Assembly (NCBI GenBank): GCA_021324935.1
Contig: JAJPIE010000064.1
Span: 1-64,000 of the forward strand
Length of the DNA: 64,000 nucleotides
Reading direction: 5' to 3'
From: Acidobacteriota bacterium
GTDB lineage: Bacteria > Acidobacteriota > Terriglobia > Acidiferrales > UBA7541
Of this stretch, positions 1 to 9,791 are shown piece by piece. Position numbers and translations under genes: made by a program. Numbering within the stretch: position 1 is the first letter of the stretch; the number at the start of each line of letters is the position of its first letter. The notes under the pieces are model-generated. The model was not told the origin of the DNA. It made no database searches and saw only the letters and a program-made list of their open reading frames with translations.

Positions 1-186
1 CATCATCACCGGCTTGGTGTGCAGCCAACGGTCCAGCAGATATCCGATCCCGCCGCCCACCAGGATCGCCGCCACCAGAACGAACGGCAACTCCATCGCC
101 ATGGCGAACTGCTGCGAAAAGCTCTTCACCTGCTTTTCGGCAGGCGTGAGTTTTTGCCCGGTGTTGGAATCATTGTCCGAAGGCAT
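1..186 (-). CDS. AtpZ/AtpI-like small membrane protein (C-terminus outside window)
   Basis: This gene is too short for the ORF track because it runs off the window start. It begins at an ATG (complement of 184-186) and its first 62 residues have a charged N-terminus followed by a Gly-rich membrane segment around residues 35-52 ending in GIGYLLDRWL. That pattern is typical of the AtpZ/AtpI family, small proteins encoded next to F0F1 ATP synthase genes and implicated in c-ring assembly or Mg2+ uptake. It overlaps the end of nuoN by 17 bases, so translation is probably coupled to the complex I operon. The inference is that ATP synthase F0 genes follow just outside the window. Family call is moderately sure; the C-terminus cannot be seen. 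Confidence 0.7.
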   Translation of the reverse strand, partial: MPSDNDSNTGQKLTPAEKQVKSFSQQFAMAMELPFVLVAAILVGGGIGYLLDRWLHTKPVMM

Positions 187-1687
187 AGTGCGCCAGTCTC
201 GTGAACGGCTCCGGATAGATCCCCGCGGCCAGCGTAACAAACAGAGTCACGCCCAGCGCAATGGCCTGCCCGCTGCTCATGTGCGGCGCCGGTGCTTCGC
301 CCGGTTTGTTCAGCCATGCGTGCACCACCACGCAGAAGTAGTAGTACAGAGCGGGAACGATATACAGAGCGGCGAAAACGGCCAGCACCGGATGATGCGT
401 TTCGATCAGTGAGAGGAAAATAAAATATTTTCCCATGAAACCCGCCGTCGGCGGAATACCCGCCATCGACAGCATGAAAATCAGCAGCAGCACCGCGGCC
501 GCCGGGCTGCGCTGGTAGAGGCCGTCGAGATCGTCCAGTTCGTCGCCAATCAATCCTCGCTGCCGCAGCACCACCACAACCGCAAACGCGCCGATGGTCA
601 TGAAACCATAGGCAATCAGGTAGTACAGAATGCCCAGCACGCCGGTTTGGTTGGCGGCCACAAGCCCCAGCAGGATATAGCCGACATGGGAAATGGAAGA
701 ATACGCCAGCAGCCGCTTCAAATTCGATTGCGTGAGCGCCGCGATATTTCCCCAGGTTAGCGAAGCGACGGCCACACCCGCCACCATGAATTGCCACATC
801 GGCTGTGTCCCGCCAAACACCCAGATAAATAACCGCACCAGCAGCGCAAAGCTCGCCGTCTTTGAGCCCACGCTGACATACGCGGCAATCGGCGTCGGTG
901 CGCCCTCATAAACGTCCGGCGCCCACTGATGAAACGGCACGGCGGCCACTTTAAAGAAAAGCCCCGCAGCCACGGTGACGAAGGCGAGCACGACCAGCCA
1001 GTCGATCATTCCCTTGCCGGCCACGAACTGATAGCGCCGGTCGAGGATGTTGCCGATTTCCCAGATGTTCGTGCTGCCGGTGAGGCCGTAGAGAAGCGAA
1101 AAACCGTACGCGAGAATGCCCGTGCTGAACCCGCCGAGTAGCAGATATTTCAGCGCGGCTTCGTTGGAGCGCTTGTCACGGCGCAGATAGCCGGAAAGCA
1201 CGTACAGGCTGAGGGTCATCGTCTCCAGGCCGAGGAACAGCACGATCAGGTCGCTGCCCGACGCCATGAACATCATGCCGATGCACGCCAGCAGCGTGAG
1301 GGCGTAAAACTCGCCCTCTTGTTCGCGTTCGATCTCCAGAAAGTGAATGGAGAGAAGAATCACCAGCCCTGTGGCCGCAAGGAAGAGCGCGGAAAAGACC
1401 AGCGCGAAGCCGTCAATCGCCACCGTGCTTCGAAAGCCGAAGAGGGCCGGCATATCCGGCCGAGTCTCGCGCAACCCGTTGAAGCGCAGTCCCTGTTCAA
1501 ACAGGCCATAGGCCGCGGCGGCCACGCCGGCGAGCGCCACGTATGCATTCCAAGATTTTTCCTTTCTCTCCAGCAGGAAATCGAAAATCAGAATTCCCAA
1601 TGCAAAAAGCAGGAGTTCCAGCTCCGGCAGCACGGTGAGGCCGTCACCGTGGATGTAGTCAAGAATGGAGCCGAGGACGGAGTGCAT
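170..1687 (-). CDS. nuoN: NADH-quinone oxidoreductase subunit N
   Basis: NuoN is one of the three antiporter-like, proton-pumping membrane subunits of respiratory complex I. The 505-residue product is almost entirely hydrophobic with about 14 predicted membrane helices. It carries the family's core: a conserved Glu region near LFLGLETMTL, then FFKVAAVPFHQWAPDVYEGA (the Lys- and His-bearing discontinuous helix region) and LLAYSSISHVGY. Length is normal for the family. It is the last nuo gene of the operon, 9 bases downstream of nuoM, and its stop lies inside the next gene (AtpZ-like). No sign of damage. Confidence 0.97.
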   Translation of the reverse strand: MHSVLGSILDYIHGDGLTVLPELELLLFALGILIFDFLLERKEKSWNAYVALAGVAAAAYGLFEQGLRFNGLRETRPDMPALFGFRSTVAIDGFALVFSALFLAATGLVILLSIHFLEIEREQEGEFYALTLLACIGMMFMASGSDLIVLFLGLETMTLSLYVLSGYLRRDKRSNEAALKYLLLGGFSTGILAYGFSLLYGLTGSTNIWEIGNILDRRYQFVAGKGMIDWLVVLAFVTVAAGLFFKVAAVPFHQWAPDVYEGAPTPIAAYVSVGSKTASFALLVRLFIWVFGGTQPMWQFMVAGVAVASLTWGNIAALTQSNLKRLLAYSSISHVGYILLGLVAANQTGVLGILYYLIAYGFMTIGAFAVVVVLRQRGLIGDELDDLDGLYQRSPAAAVLLLIFMLSMAGIPPTAGFMGKYFIFLSLIETHHPVLAVFAALYIVPALYYYFCVVVHAWLNKPGEAPAPHMSSGQAIALGVTLFVTLAAGIYPEPFTRLAHYAFGQ

Positions 1688-1696
1688 GGGGTTGGA

Positions 1697-3313
1697 CTAT
1701 TTGGTCTCCGCTGAATTTGCCGCCGGCACAGGCGAGGTAATGGAAGTCGAGGAAGCAATGGCGCCGGAGGAGGATGTGGATGAGGCGCTCTGATAGAACG
1801 ATGGATTCACCTGCTGAACGATGCGCTGCACGGGTTTTTCCAGGTAGTTGAAGAACGGCTTCGGATAGATGCCGATCCAGAACGCCAGCGCCACCAGCGG
1901 CACCAGCACGGCGTATTCCCGAAAATTCAGATCCGGCAGCGTCTTGTTCACTTCGTGCGTCACCGGCCCGAACATCGTGCGCTGGTAGAGCCAAAGCAGA
2001 TAGGCCGCGCCCAGCACGATTCCCAGGGTCGCCCAGGCCGCCCATGCTTTGCTCACCACAAATGTGCCTTGCAGGATGGTGAATTCCCCGATGAAGCCGT
2101 TGAGCAGCGGCATGCCCAGCGAACTGAGGCTGATGATCAGGTAGATCGCCGCAAAGCCGGGCATCGGCGTGGCCAATCCGCCAAATTCCGAAATCAGGCG
2201 CGTATGCCGCCGCTCATACAGCACGCCGACGATCAGGAAGAGCGCGCCGGTGGAAATGCCATGATTGATCTGTTGCAGCACGCTGCCGGAAAGCCCCTGC
2301 GGCGTCAGCGCAAAGATGCCCAAGGTGCAAAAGCCCAGGTGGCTCACCGACGAGTAAGCAATAAGGCGCTTCATGTCTTTTTGCATCAGGCAGACAATCG
2401 CGCCGTAGATAATCCCGACGAGCGAAAGAACGATGAGGATGTTCACGATCTTCGACCGCAGCAGGGGATTCGCCGGCAGCAGCGGCAGCGAAAAACGCAG
2501 GAAGCCGTACGTGCCCATTTTCAGCAAAACGCCGGCAAGGATAACGGATCCCGCCGTCGGCGCCTCAGTGTGCGCGTCCGGCAGCCACGTATGGAACGGG
2601 AACATTGGCACCTTGATGGCGAACGCAAAGAAAAATCCCCAGAACAGCCAGACCTTGAGCGAATCGGGAAAGCTCTGCGCCGCCGCAAGCAGCGTTGGAA
2701 TATCGAACGTGGCGGTGGTGTTCGCCGGGAGCATCTTCGCATAGTTGAAATAAAGCGCCAGGATGCCCAGCAGCATGATCACCGATCCGGCCAGCGTATA
2801 TAAAAAGAACTTGATAGCCGCATACAACCGCCGGTCGCTGCCCCAAACGCCGATCAGGAAATACATCGGCACGAGCATGACTTCCCAGAAAACGTAAAAA
2901 AGGAAAAAGTCGAGCGATACGAACACGCCGATCATGCCGGTCTGCAGGAGCAGCAGCAGAATGTAGTATTCCTTCGTGCGATTGTGGATCGCGCCCCAGG
3001 AAGAGGTGAGGGCGATCATGCCAAGTAAAGTCGTGAGCATCACAAGCAGCATGCTGATTCCGTCCACTCCCAACGCGTATTTCGCGCCGATCGACGGAAT
3101 CCAGTCCGCAACTTCCCTGAACTGATAGTCGCCGCTGCCGGCCTGAAAATGCAGGATCAGGGGCAGCGACACCAGAAAGCCGAGCACGCCAAACAAATTG
3201 CCGACGAGCTTGTGAGCCAGTTCCGCTTCGCGCGGTACCAGCAACAGCAGCAGCGCGCCCACAAGCGGCGTGAACAGGATCACGCTGAGCAGATGATTCG
3301 AATAAAGCGCCAT
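1697..3313 (-). CDS. nuoM: NADH-quinone oxidoreductase subunit M
   Basis: NuoM is a proton-pumping antiporter-like subunit of the complex I membrane arm. The track gives 571 aa, but the first 33 residues lack hydrophobic character and overlap nuoL; the ATG at 3313 (product begins MALYSNHLL) gives a normal 538-residue protein, so that start is used. Family signatures are visible: FYVFWEVMLVPMYFLIG (conserved Glu on helix 5), FPFHTWLPDAHTEAPT, and LIAYSSVSHLG. The C-terminus has a Ser/Thr/Ala-rich tail of about 40 residues that is longer than usual and probably cytoplasmic or periplasmic linker. It sits 13 bases after nuoL and 9 bases before nuoN. Confidence 0.97.
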   Translation of the reverse strand: MALYSNHLLSVILFTPLVGALLLLLVPREAELAHKLVGNLFGVLGFLVSLPLILHFQAGSGDYQFREVADWIPSIGAKYALGVDGISMLLVMLTTLLGMIALTSSWGAIHNRTKEYYILLLLLQTGMIGVFVSLDFFLFYVFWEVMLVPMYFLIGVWGSDRRLYAAIKFFLYTLAGSVIMLLGILALYFNYAKMLPANTTATFDIPTLLAAAQSFPDSLKVWLFWGFFFAFAIKVPMFPFHTWLPDAHTEAPTAGSVILAGVLLKMGTYGFLRFSLPLLPANPLLRSKIVNILIVLSLVGIIYGAIVCLMQKDMKRLIAYSSVSHLGFCTLGIFALTPQGLSGSVLQQINHGISTGALFLIVGVLYERRHTRLISEFGGLATPMPGFAAIYLIISLSSLGMPLLNGFIGEFTILQGTFVVSKAWAAWATLGIVLGAAYLLWLYQRTMFGPVTHEVNKTLPDLNFREYAVLVPLVALAFWIGIYPKPFFNYLEKPVQRIVQQVNPSFYQSASSTSSSGAIASSTSITSPVPAANSAETK

Positions 3314-3326
3314 GCCAAATCGCCTT

Positions 3327-5465
3327 TCAGTGCAGACTGCGCACGAAAACCTGCACGTGGTGGCCGTAATATCCCAGCAAAATCGCCAGACCGACCAGGA
3401 TGAAGACGGCATACGTGGAAAATACGCCGGTCTGGAACATGCGCACCGGCATGCTGAGCATGCGCGGAAACCAGCCGAGCAGATTCACCAGGCCGTCCAC
3501 GATCCATTTGTCCCACCACATGGAAATCCGGGAGAAGTAGCGCGTGAGCCATCCCGTGCCGTCCACGCCGAGGCCGTCGATGACCTTCGAATCGAAAACG
3601 CCCAGCGCCGTGCTGAGGTCCTTCACGCGATTCACAAACAGCGCGTCGTAAATTTCGTCCACGTAATATTTGTGAACCAGCAGGCTATGCAGCCGCGGCC
3701 ACGTTGCCGCGATGCGTCCATGCAGCTTGGGATTTTCCAGGTACAGCTTGTACGCAAGGTAGAAGCCCAGCCCCGCGATTGTGACCGACGCACCCATCAA
3801 AGCAACTTCCACCAGCATGCCGTGATGGGCGAAGACAATCGCTTGCGTGTCCGTTTCTACACCCCGCAGCGACGGCTCCAGAAAGCGTTCGAACGGGCTC
3901 TCTTCTCCCCAAAGCACGGGCAGCGCGAGCCACCCGGAAATGATTGTAAAGACCATGAGAATCCACAGCGGCACCGTCATCGTCTTCGGCGATTCGTGGA
4001 TGTGGCCCTCGAGCTCCACGGGCACACGGGACATCCCGTAAAACACCTCCATCAACAGCCGGAACATGTAAAACGCCGTCAGGCCCGCGGTGGCCAGGCC
4101 CACCACCCAGAGCGCGAGATACCGGTCCGCCGTCAGGTGGCGATTGAACGCGTGGCCGAGGATTTCGTCTTTGCTGAAAAATCCGGAGAGGGGCGGGATT
4201 CCCGCGATCGCCAGGGTGGCCATCAGAAAGGGCCAGTAGGTTGCCGGAATTGCGTACCGCAATGCCCCCATCTTGCGGATGTCCTGTTCGCCGGAAAGCG
4301 AGTGGATCACGCTGCCGGCCCCAAGGAAAAGCAGCGCCTTGAAAAATGCGTGCGTCATCAGGTGGAAGATTCCCGCGGCAAACGCGCCGACGCCGAGCGC
4401 AAGAAACATGTAGCCAAGCTGGCTGACTGTGGAATACGCCAGGACTTTTTTGATGTCGGTCTGCACCATGGCCATCGTGGCGGCGAAAATCGCCGTGGTG
4501 GTTCCGACGATGGCGACGACGTCCAACGCTTCCGGAGCGAGCTGGTAGATGGCGCTCATGCGCGCCACCATGTAAACGCCCGCGGTGACCATCGTGGCCG
4601 CGTGAATCAACGCGCTCACCGGCGTGGGCCCCTCCATCGCGTCCGGCAGCCAGACGTACAGCGGAATCTGCGCGGACTTCCCCGTCGCGCCGACAAAAAG
4701 CAGCAACGCCATCGCCGTGAAAACCGGCGCACCGAAGGCAAGCTGATGGTGCTCCATCATGCCGCTCAAGGTTTGCAGGATGCCGGCGTAGCCCGCCGGA
4801 TTGCCGAGCCCCTGCGTGGTGAAGCGCACGGTACCAAACGTCGCGGACACCAACAGCAGCCCAAGCAGGAATCCCGTATCGCCAATGCGGTTCACGATGA
4901 ACGCTTTCTTACCCGCGTCCGACGCCGATTTCTTGAGGAAGTAGAAACCGATCAGCAGGTAGCTGCACAACCCCACGCCTTCCCATCCGACGAACAAGAG
5001 CAACAAATTGTTGGCCAGCACCAGCGTGAGCATCGAAAACATGAACAGGTTCAGATAGCCAAAAAACCGGTAGTAGCCGCCTTCATGCGCCATGTAACCC
5101 ATCGAATAAACGTGAATCAGGAAGCCGACGAAGGTCACGACGATGATCATCACGCAGGAAAGCGGGTCCAGCAGGTAGCCCCAGTCGGCGACGAAGTTCA
5201 CCGTGCCCGCGGCCGTGGGCATGGCCCCGGGCGTTACCCACTGATACAAAATCTGCTGGTAGAAGCGCTCGTTTGCGGGTAGCGCGAACATAGTCAGTAC
5301 GGCCCCGAGCGCGTACACAAACGAGAGGAAAACGCTCCCCACGCAAAACAGATTGACCGCTTCCTTCGGCATGCGCCGCCCAAAGAAATACATCAGGGCC
5401 GCGCCGATCAGCGGGAACAGTGGAATCAGCCAAATATGCGTCAGGAAATACCCCGGCGCGTTCAT
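3327..5465 (-). CDS. nuoL: NADH-quinone oxidoreductase subunit L
   Basis: NuoL is the distal proton-pumping subunit of complex I; its C-terminal amphipathic helix runs along the membrane arm. The 712-residue product has about 16 hydrophobic segments. It shows the expected motifs FVGWEGVGLCSYLLIGF (conserved Glu), PLYVWLPDAMEGPTPVSALIHAATMV and LAYSTVSQLGYMF. The long charged stretch around residues 540-640 matches the lateral helix region, and a final transmembrane helix lies near residues 690-710. Length is slightly above typical (about 610-690). It lies 34 bases after nuoK and 13 before nuoM, in the same operon. Confidence 0.97.
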   Translation of the reverse strand: MNAPGYFLTHIWLIPLFPLIGAALMYFFGRRMPKEAVNLFCVGSVFLSFVYALGAVLTMFALPANERFYQQILYQWVTPGAMPTAAGTVNFVADWGYLLDPLSCVMIIVVTFVGFLIHVYSMGYMAHEGGYYRFFGYLNLFMFSMLTLVLANNLLLLFVGWEGVGLCSYLLIGFYFLKKSASDAGKKAFIVNRIGDTGFLLGLLLVSATFGTVRFTTQGLGNPAGYAGILQTLSGMMEHHQLAFGAPVFTAMALLLFVGATGKSAQIPLYVWLPDAMEGPTPVSALIHAATMVTAGVYMVARMSAIYQLAPEALDVVAIVGTTTAIFAATMAMVQTDIKKVLAYSTVSQLGYMFLALGVGAFAAGIFHLMTHAFFKALLFLGAGSVIHSLSGEQDIRKMGALRYAIPATYWPFLMATLAIAGIPPLSGFFSKDEILGHAFNRHLTADRYLALWVVGLATAGLTAFYMFRLLMEVFYGMSRVPVELEGHIHESPKTMTVPLWILMVFTIISGWLALPVLWGEESPFERFLEPSLRGVETDTQAIVFAHHGMLVEVALMGASVTIAGLGFYLAYKLYLENPKLHGRIAATWPRLHSLLVHKYYVDEIYDALFVNRVKDLSTALGVFDSKVIDGLGVDGTGWLTRYFSRISMWWDKWIVDGLVNLLGWFPRMLSMPVRMFQTGVFSTYAVFILVGLAILLGYYGHHVQVFVRSLH

Positions 5466-5499
5466 GGCCGCTCCTCAGGTGCGAATTGGCAATACCCAT

Positions 5500-5802
5500 T
5501 CACCATTTCAAAAGATCCATTTCGTCCGCCAGCACGGTTTCCCGATTGCGGAAAAAAGCGATTATGATGCCCAATCCAACGGCCGCTTCCGCCGCCGCAT
5601 CCGCGATGATGAACAGCGCGAACACCTGCCCGGCCACGTCGCCGTAATAGCGCGAGAACGCCACCAGGTTGATGTTCACCGCGTTGAGGATCAGCTCGAT
5701 GGACATCAGCACGATGATGACGTTGCGCCGCGTGATCACCCCGACTGCGCCGATCAGCAGCAGCGCCAGGCTCAGAAACAGGTAATGGCCGATGGGCATC
5801 AT
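5500..5802 (-). CDS. nuoK: NADH-quinone oxidoreductase subunit K
   Basis: NuoK is a small three-helix membrane subunit of complex I homologous to MrpC. The 100-residue protein begins [12 protein letters not shown] and has the conserved [13 protein letters not shown] with the membrane Glu used in proton translocation, followed by FFRNR near the C-terminus. Its length is typical. The start overlaps the stop of nuoJ in an ATGA arrangement, which indicates translational coupling. Two adjacent ATG codons (5802 and 5799) could serve as start. Confidence 0.96.
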   Translation of the reverse strand: MMPIGHYLFLSLALLLIGAVGVITRRNVIIVLMSIELILNAVNINLVAFSRYYGDVAGQVFALFIIADAAAEAAVGLGIIIAFFRNRETVLADEMDLLKW

Positions 5803-6326
5803 GGCGCGTCGGTCCTTTTCTTCCCCATCACCACAGCCCCGATCATCGCAACCAGCAGCAAAATGCTGGCAATTTCAAATGGCAACAGGTACGCGCCGAA
5901 AAGACTCTTCCCAAGGTCTTCGGTGTTCGGCGGCAACTTTTCCGCCGGCGCCGCTCGCAGCACCAGCAGGCCTTGGCCGGGCACCTTCTGCGACATCCAC
6001 ACGATGAAGGCGGCTTCGAGGAACACCACCAGCGCGACAATGCACGCCACCCACTGCCGCGCGCGCGAGCGGATCTGCGGCAACGGCACGTCCAGCCGCA
6101 CCAGCATAATCACGAAGATGAACAGCACCATGATGCCGCCGACGTACAGGATGATCTGCCCGATGAACAGAAATTCCGCGCGAAGTTGCAGAAAGATTCC
6201 CGCCGTCGAAAGAAGCGTGGTGATCAGGAAGACGGCGCTGTGGATTGCGTTCCGCCGCGTCACCATCAGCGCGGCGCTGAGCACCGCAATCCCCGCAAAA
6301 AAGTAGAAGACGATGCTATCCAGCAT
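5799..6326 (-). CDS. nuoJ: NADH-quinone oxidoreductase subunit J
   Basis: NuoJ is a five-helix membrane subunit of complex I located near the quinone-binding module. The track's ORF starts 11 codons upstream, but that extension is charged and lies inside nuoH; the ATG at 6326 ([12 protein letters not shown]) gives a normal 175-residue protein. The conserved stretch [24 protein letters not shown] is present. The gene overlaps the nuoH end by 11 bases and the nuoK start by 4. nuoI, which usually lies between nuoH and nuoJ, is missing here. Confidence 0.95.
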   Translation of the reverse strand: MLDSIVFYFFAGIAVLSAALMVTRRNAIHSAVFLITTLLSTAGIFLQLRAEFLFIGQIILYVGGIMVLFIFVIMLVRLDVPLPQIRSRARQWVACIVALVVFLEAAFIVWMSQKVPGQGLLVLRAAPAEKLPPNTEDLGKSLFGAYLLPFEIASILLLVAMIGAVVMGKKRTDAP

Positions 6327-7722
6327 ACGAGTCCTCCACTTGCGAGTTATCGGCCGCAATCGATGCCGAAGCGGCGGCCGCGTGCTTGTCGTTCCAGCGG
6401 ATCAGCAGCATGCCCACAAACAGCGTCGCGATTGACGTCAGAATCATGGCCGGCCAGCGGTTCCATCCCAGGCTCGATTCCAGCGCCAGGCCGACGCCGA
6501 CGCTAATCACGTTCACCAGCGACAGCGGAATCAGGATGTGCCAGCCAAGGCGCATCAACTGGTCAAAGCGAAAGCGCGGCAGCGTAAAGCGCAGCCACAT
6601 GAAAATGTAGATGTATGCGCTGACCTTCAGCAGGAACCAGAAAGCCCCGTAGAGCCCGGGATACATGGAGCGGAGCAGCAGAAACGAATGAGAAGCCTGC
6701 AGCGCGGCAAAATTGCTTGCGTGGGCAACTTCGACCAGTCCGAAGATCAGTGCAACCACGATGCAAAGCAGCGCCACAACCCACATGAACATCGCCTGCA
6801 CGCGCGCAGGCTGCTTCCCTGCCCGCATCACGCAGTACACGCCAACCGCCGCCAGTAAAAGCGCGGGCAGCGCATCAACCCAGCCCAGCCACGCCACATG
6901 CGGAAACGGCCGCAGCCATCCGCCCAGAAACAGCGTGGTGCCCACCGCGCCGACCACGATCATGTTGGCGTATTCTGCCAAAAAATAAAGGGACCAGCGA
7001 AAGCCGCTGTATTCGGTCATGTAGCCGGCCACGAGTTCGGACTCGGCCTCGGGCAAATCGAACGGCGCGCGGTTGGTCTCCGCAATCGAGGCGATCAGGT
7101 ACGTGAAAAATCCGACGGGGGTGAGGAACACGTACCAGACATGGCCGGCGTATTGCGCCTGGACAATGTCGCTGACCTTCAGCGTCCCGGCCAGCAAAAA
7201 GCCGCTGACCAGCGCGAACCCCGCCGTGGTTTCGTAACTGATGAGCTGCGCCGTGCTGCGAATGGCGCCAATAATCGAATAGTGGTTGTTGGAAGCCCAC
7301 CCGCCCAGCACAATGCCGAACGGCCCGAGCGCGCTGACGCCAACCACAAAGAGCAACCCGATATTGATATCGCGCGCCACCTGGAACCACGGGCCAAACG
7401 CGATCGCGCCCATCGACGTCAGCGCCGCGGTCATCGAAAGCACCGGCGCGAACCAGAAAATAAACTGGTCGGCGTTGTCCGGGATGAGGTCTTCTTTGAT
7501 CAGCAGCTTCACCGCATCGGCAATAGGCTGCAGCAAGCCGTGAGGGCCCACGCGCATCGGGCCGAGGCGAGCCTGCATGTCCGCCATCACCTTGAGCTCC
7601 ACCAGCACGATGTAGCCGGCGATCAAGGGCACGACGAGCACGATGAGCACTGCGCAGAGCAGCTCCACCCACCAGGTCTGCACAAACGCCAGCACGCCTT
7701 GAAGCACGGCATTCATCGTCAC
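6316..7722 (-). CDS. nuoH: NADH-quinone oxidoreductase subunit H
   Basis: NuoH is the eight-helix membrane subunit that forms the quinone chamber with NuoB and NuoD. Signature segments are [20 protein letters not shown], the loop [20 protein letters not shown] and TEYSGFRW, and [15 protein letters not shown] near the end. At 468 residues it is longer than the usual 320-430; the extra length is an additional hydrophobic stretch around residues 290-340 plus a short polar C-terminus. The start is GTG at 7722 or ATG at 7716; the GTG overlaps the nuoD stop (GTGA), suggesting coupling. It is directly followed by nuoJ with no nuoI between. Confidence 0.95.
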   Translation of the reverse strand: MTMNAVLQGVLAFVQTWWVELLCAVLIVLVVPLIAGYIVLVELKVMADMQARLGPMRVGPHGLLQPIADAVKLLIKEDLIPDNADQFIFWFAPVLSMTAALTSMGAIAFGPWFQVARDINIGLLFVVGVSALGPFGIVLGGWASNNHYSIIGAIRSTAQLISYETTAGFALVSGFLLAGTLKVSDIVQAQYAGHVWYVFLTPVGFFTYLIASIAETNRAPFDLPEAESELVAGYMTEYSGFRWSLYFLAEYANMIVVGAVGTTLFLGGWLRPFPHVAWLGWVDALPALLLAAVGVYCVMRAGKQPARVQAMFMWVVALLCIVVALIFGLVEVAHASNFAALQASHSFLLLRSMYPGLYGAFWFLLKVSAYIYIFMWLRFTLPRFRFDQLMRLGWHILIPLSLVNVISVGVGLALESSLGWNRWPAMILTSIATLFVGMLLIRWNDKHAAAASASIAADNSQVEDSYAG

Positions 7723-8870
7723 CGGTCCACCTCGCCCAGAACGATATCCGGCGTGCCGATGATGGCCACCACGTCAGTCACCAGATGTCCGCGAATCATT
7801 TTGTCGAGCGCTTGCAGATTGATGAACGAAGGCGGCCGAATGCGCACTCGATAGGGCTGCGTGCCGCCGTCGCTCACGATGTAGTAGCCCAGAATGCCCT
7901 TCGGCGCCTCGATCGCGTGATAGACCTCGCCCGGCGGCGGCTTCAGCACCTTGCCCACACGCGCCATGATCGGTCCGGCGGGAATATTTTCGATGGCTTG
8001 CAGGCAAATCAGGCGAGACTGCCGCATCTCTTCGATGCGCACCAGATAGCGGTCATAGGTATCGCCATTGGCGCCCACTGGGATTTCAAACTTGTATTGG
8101 TCGTATGCGGCATAGGGCATGGCCTTACGCAGGTCCCATTTGACGCCGCTGGCGCGCAGCACCGGGCCGCTGGCTCCCAGCGCGATGCAGTCCTCCGCCT
8201 TCAGCAAGCCGACGTTGCGCGTGCGCCCCAGCCAGATGCTATTGCCGGTAAGCAGGTCGGAATATTCTTGGATGCGCGCCTCGAAGCCCCGGCAGAAGCG
8301 CTCCACGTCCTTTTCCAGCGTGTCGTAAGCTTCATATTGCAGCCCGCCGATGCGGAACGCGTGCGTGGTCAGCCGCGCGCCGCAATACTTCTCGAAAATC
8401 TTCAGAATTTCCTCGCGCTCGCGCATGCAATAGAAAAGCGGCGTCAGCGCGCCGATGTCCAGCGCGTGCGTGCCCAGCCAGAGCAGGTGGCTGGCGATGC
8501 GCTGCAGCTCCGTCAGGATGGTGCGAATCACGCGGGCGCGTGGCGGCGCCTCCACCATCAGCAGCTTCTCCACCGCCTCGCAATAGCCCAGACCGTTGCT
8601 GACAGCCGCCACGTAATCCATGCGGTCGACATACGGCGCGAACTGCTGGTAGCTGCGATTCTCCGCAATTTTTTCGACGCCCCGGTGCAGGTAGCCGATC
8701 ACACACTCCGAGCCGATCACCCGCTCACCGTCGAGCTTCAGCTTCACGCGCAGCACGCCGTGCGTCGAGGGGTGCTGCGGTCCCATGTTGATGACAAGCT
8801 CGTCGGCGCCGAGAAGCGTGTCCGGCCTTTGCGGCGTGCGATCGTCGATTGTGTTCGCCAAATCGTTCAC
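7719..8870 (-). CDS. nuoD: NADH-quinone oxidoreductase subunit D (49 kDa)
   Basis: NuoD is a peripheral-arm subunit of complex I related to the large subunit of NiFe hydrogenases and lines the quinone site. The 383-residue product carries [14 protein letters not shown] (quinone-site His), [18 protein letters not shown], and ends in the canonical DIVLGEVDR. Length and motifs are intact. It follows nuoC after a 3-base gap and its stop overlaps the nuoH start. As an obligate partner of NuoB, its presence without an adjacent nuoB is notable. Confidence 0.97.
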   Translation of the reverse strand: MNDLANTIDDRTPQRPDTLLGADELVINMGPQHPSTHGVLRVKLKLDGERVIGSECVIGYLHRGVEKIAENRSYQQFAPYVDRMDYVAAVSNGLGYCEAVEKLLMVEAPPRARVIRTILTELQRIASHLLWLGTHALDIGALTPLFYCMREREEILKIFEKYCGARLTTHAFRIGGLQYEAYDTLEKDVERFCRGFEARIQEYSDLLTGNSIWLGRTRNVGLLKAEDCIALGASGPVLRASGVKWDLRKAMPYAAYDQYKFEIPVGANGDTYDRYLVRIEEMRQSRLICLQAIENIPAGPIMARVGKVLKPPPGEVYHAIEAPKGILGYYIVSDGGTQPYRVRIRPPSFINLQALDKMIRGHLVTDVVAIIGTPDIVLGEVDR

Positions 8871-8873
8871 ACC

Positions 8874-9521
8874 TTACTGGCCGCTCTCGATGCCGAGATT
8901 TTCCCGGACCCAGGCGGTGTCCTGCTGCAGAATGTCGTAGTCCTTGCGCAGCGGATGGCCCTGCCACTCGTCGGGCAGAAGGATGCGCTTCAATTCCGGA
9001 TGACCTCGAAAGACGATGCCGTACATGTCGAAAATTTCGCGCTCCAGCCAATTCGCGGCGGGCCAGACGGAAAACAGCGAATCCGCCTGCTCTTCCGCGC
9101 GCAGCGCGCACTTCAGCCGCAATCTCGTGTTGTTGGGGAATGAATAGAGTTGCGCCACCAGATCGAAACGCTTTTCCCGGCGGGGCCAATCGACCGCTGT
9201 GAAATCTTCCAGCAGATCGAACTTTTCCGCGTCGCGCGAATAGCGCGCCACTTCCCGAAATTGCAGCGCTTCCACCACCAGGATCGCTTGCTTGCGGTCT
9301 TCCAGCGCGTCAAGTATCGCCGCGCCGAACCGTTCGCGGTATCTGCGAGAGAGTTCGTTATCCAGCGGCACCTGCACCGGCGGAGACGCGGCCGCGGCCG
9401 GCGCAACGGGTTTTGTCGCTAAAGATGCGGGAGCGCCCGCGGCAGGCGGCGCGGCCGAAGGGCCGGGAGCGGCCGGCTTCGGGCTTTCAGGCGATTGGGG
9501 TGCCTTGGACTCGTCTGCCAT
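8874..9521 (-). CDS. nuoC: NADH-quinone oxidoreductase subunit C (30 kDa)
   Basis: NuoC is the 30 kDa peripheral subunit of complex I. The conserved part runs from about residue 55 to the end and includes WPAANWLEREIFDMYG, FRGHPELKRILLPDEWQGHPLRKDY, the family hallmark. The first 55 residues are a low-complexity Pro/Ala/Ser-rich extension that ordinary NuoC lacks and that is probably disordered. The ATG at 9521 was kept because no better start lies at the domain boundary. About 270 bases of apparent non-coding sequence separate it from nuoA, where nuoB would be expected. Confidence 0.93.
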   Translation of the reverse strand: MADESKAPQSPESPKPAAPGPSAAPPAAGAPASLATKPVAPAAAASPPVQVPLDNELSRRYRERFGAAILDALEDRKQAILVVEALQFREVARYSRDAEKFDLLEDFTAVDWPRREKRFDLVAQLYSFPNNTRLRLKCALRAEEQADSLFSVWPAANWLEREIFDMYGIVFRGHPELKRILLPDEWQGHPLRKDYDILQQDTAWVRENLGIESGQ

Positions 9522-9791
9522 GGACCCTGGAACCTTGGGTGCTGCTGGGAATGCCTGGCTGCGAACCAGACGCAGGCAGGGACTTCTTTCTCCCGTGAGT
9601 GCCGCCTAAATCAACCCGCTATGGAAAGGAGCGAAGAGCGGGCGCAAAAGCGAAAAAGATAACGCCGCGACCTGGCGGCTCATCCGGTCGTTCAAAGGTT
9701 TCTAACACACGCATGGGGTGGCGTCAATGCGGTGCCGCACATCCAACGGATTAGAAAAAGTTAGAGCGGCAAACCGGCGCGAAGGCGAAAG
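9522..9791. other. non-coding gap between nuoA and nuoC, nuoB missing
   Basis: I see no coding sequence in either strand here. nuoB normally lies between nuoA and nuoC and needs about 480-600 bases, so a complete nuoB cannot fit, and no Cys-rich NuoB fragment was recognised. The gap contains only a weak promoter-like pair (annotated separately). Confidence 0.75.
9700..9727 (-). promoter_or_regulatory. possible sigma70 promoter upstream of nuoC
   Basis: Read on the minus strand, TTGACG is followed after 16 bases by TTAGAA, about 180 bases upstream of the nuoC start. The -35 match is good (5 of 6) and the -10 match is weak. It would give nuoC-D-H-J-K-L-M-N its own transcript separate from nuoA. 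Confidence 0.25.

Noticed and set aside
3312-5282. Long plus-strand ORF of 656 aa
   Set aside because: It is antisense to nuoL throughout, is His/Arg/Gln-rich low-complexity, and has no family signature. NuoL on the other strand is unmistakable.
7785-9143. 452-aa plus ORF
   Set aside because: Antisense to nuoD and nuoC; both sense genes have full motifs.
9522-9791. Hidden or frameshifted nuoB
   Set aside because: The gap is too short and no Cys-bearing NuoB segment is seen in any frame.
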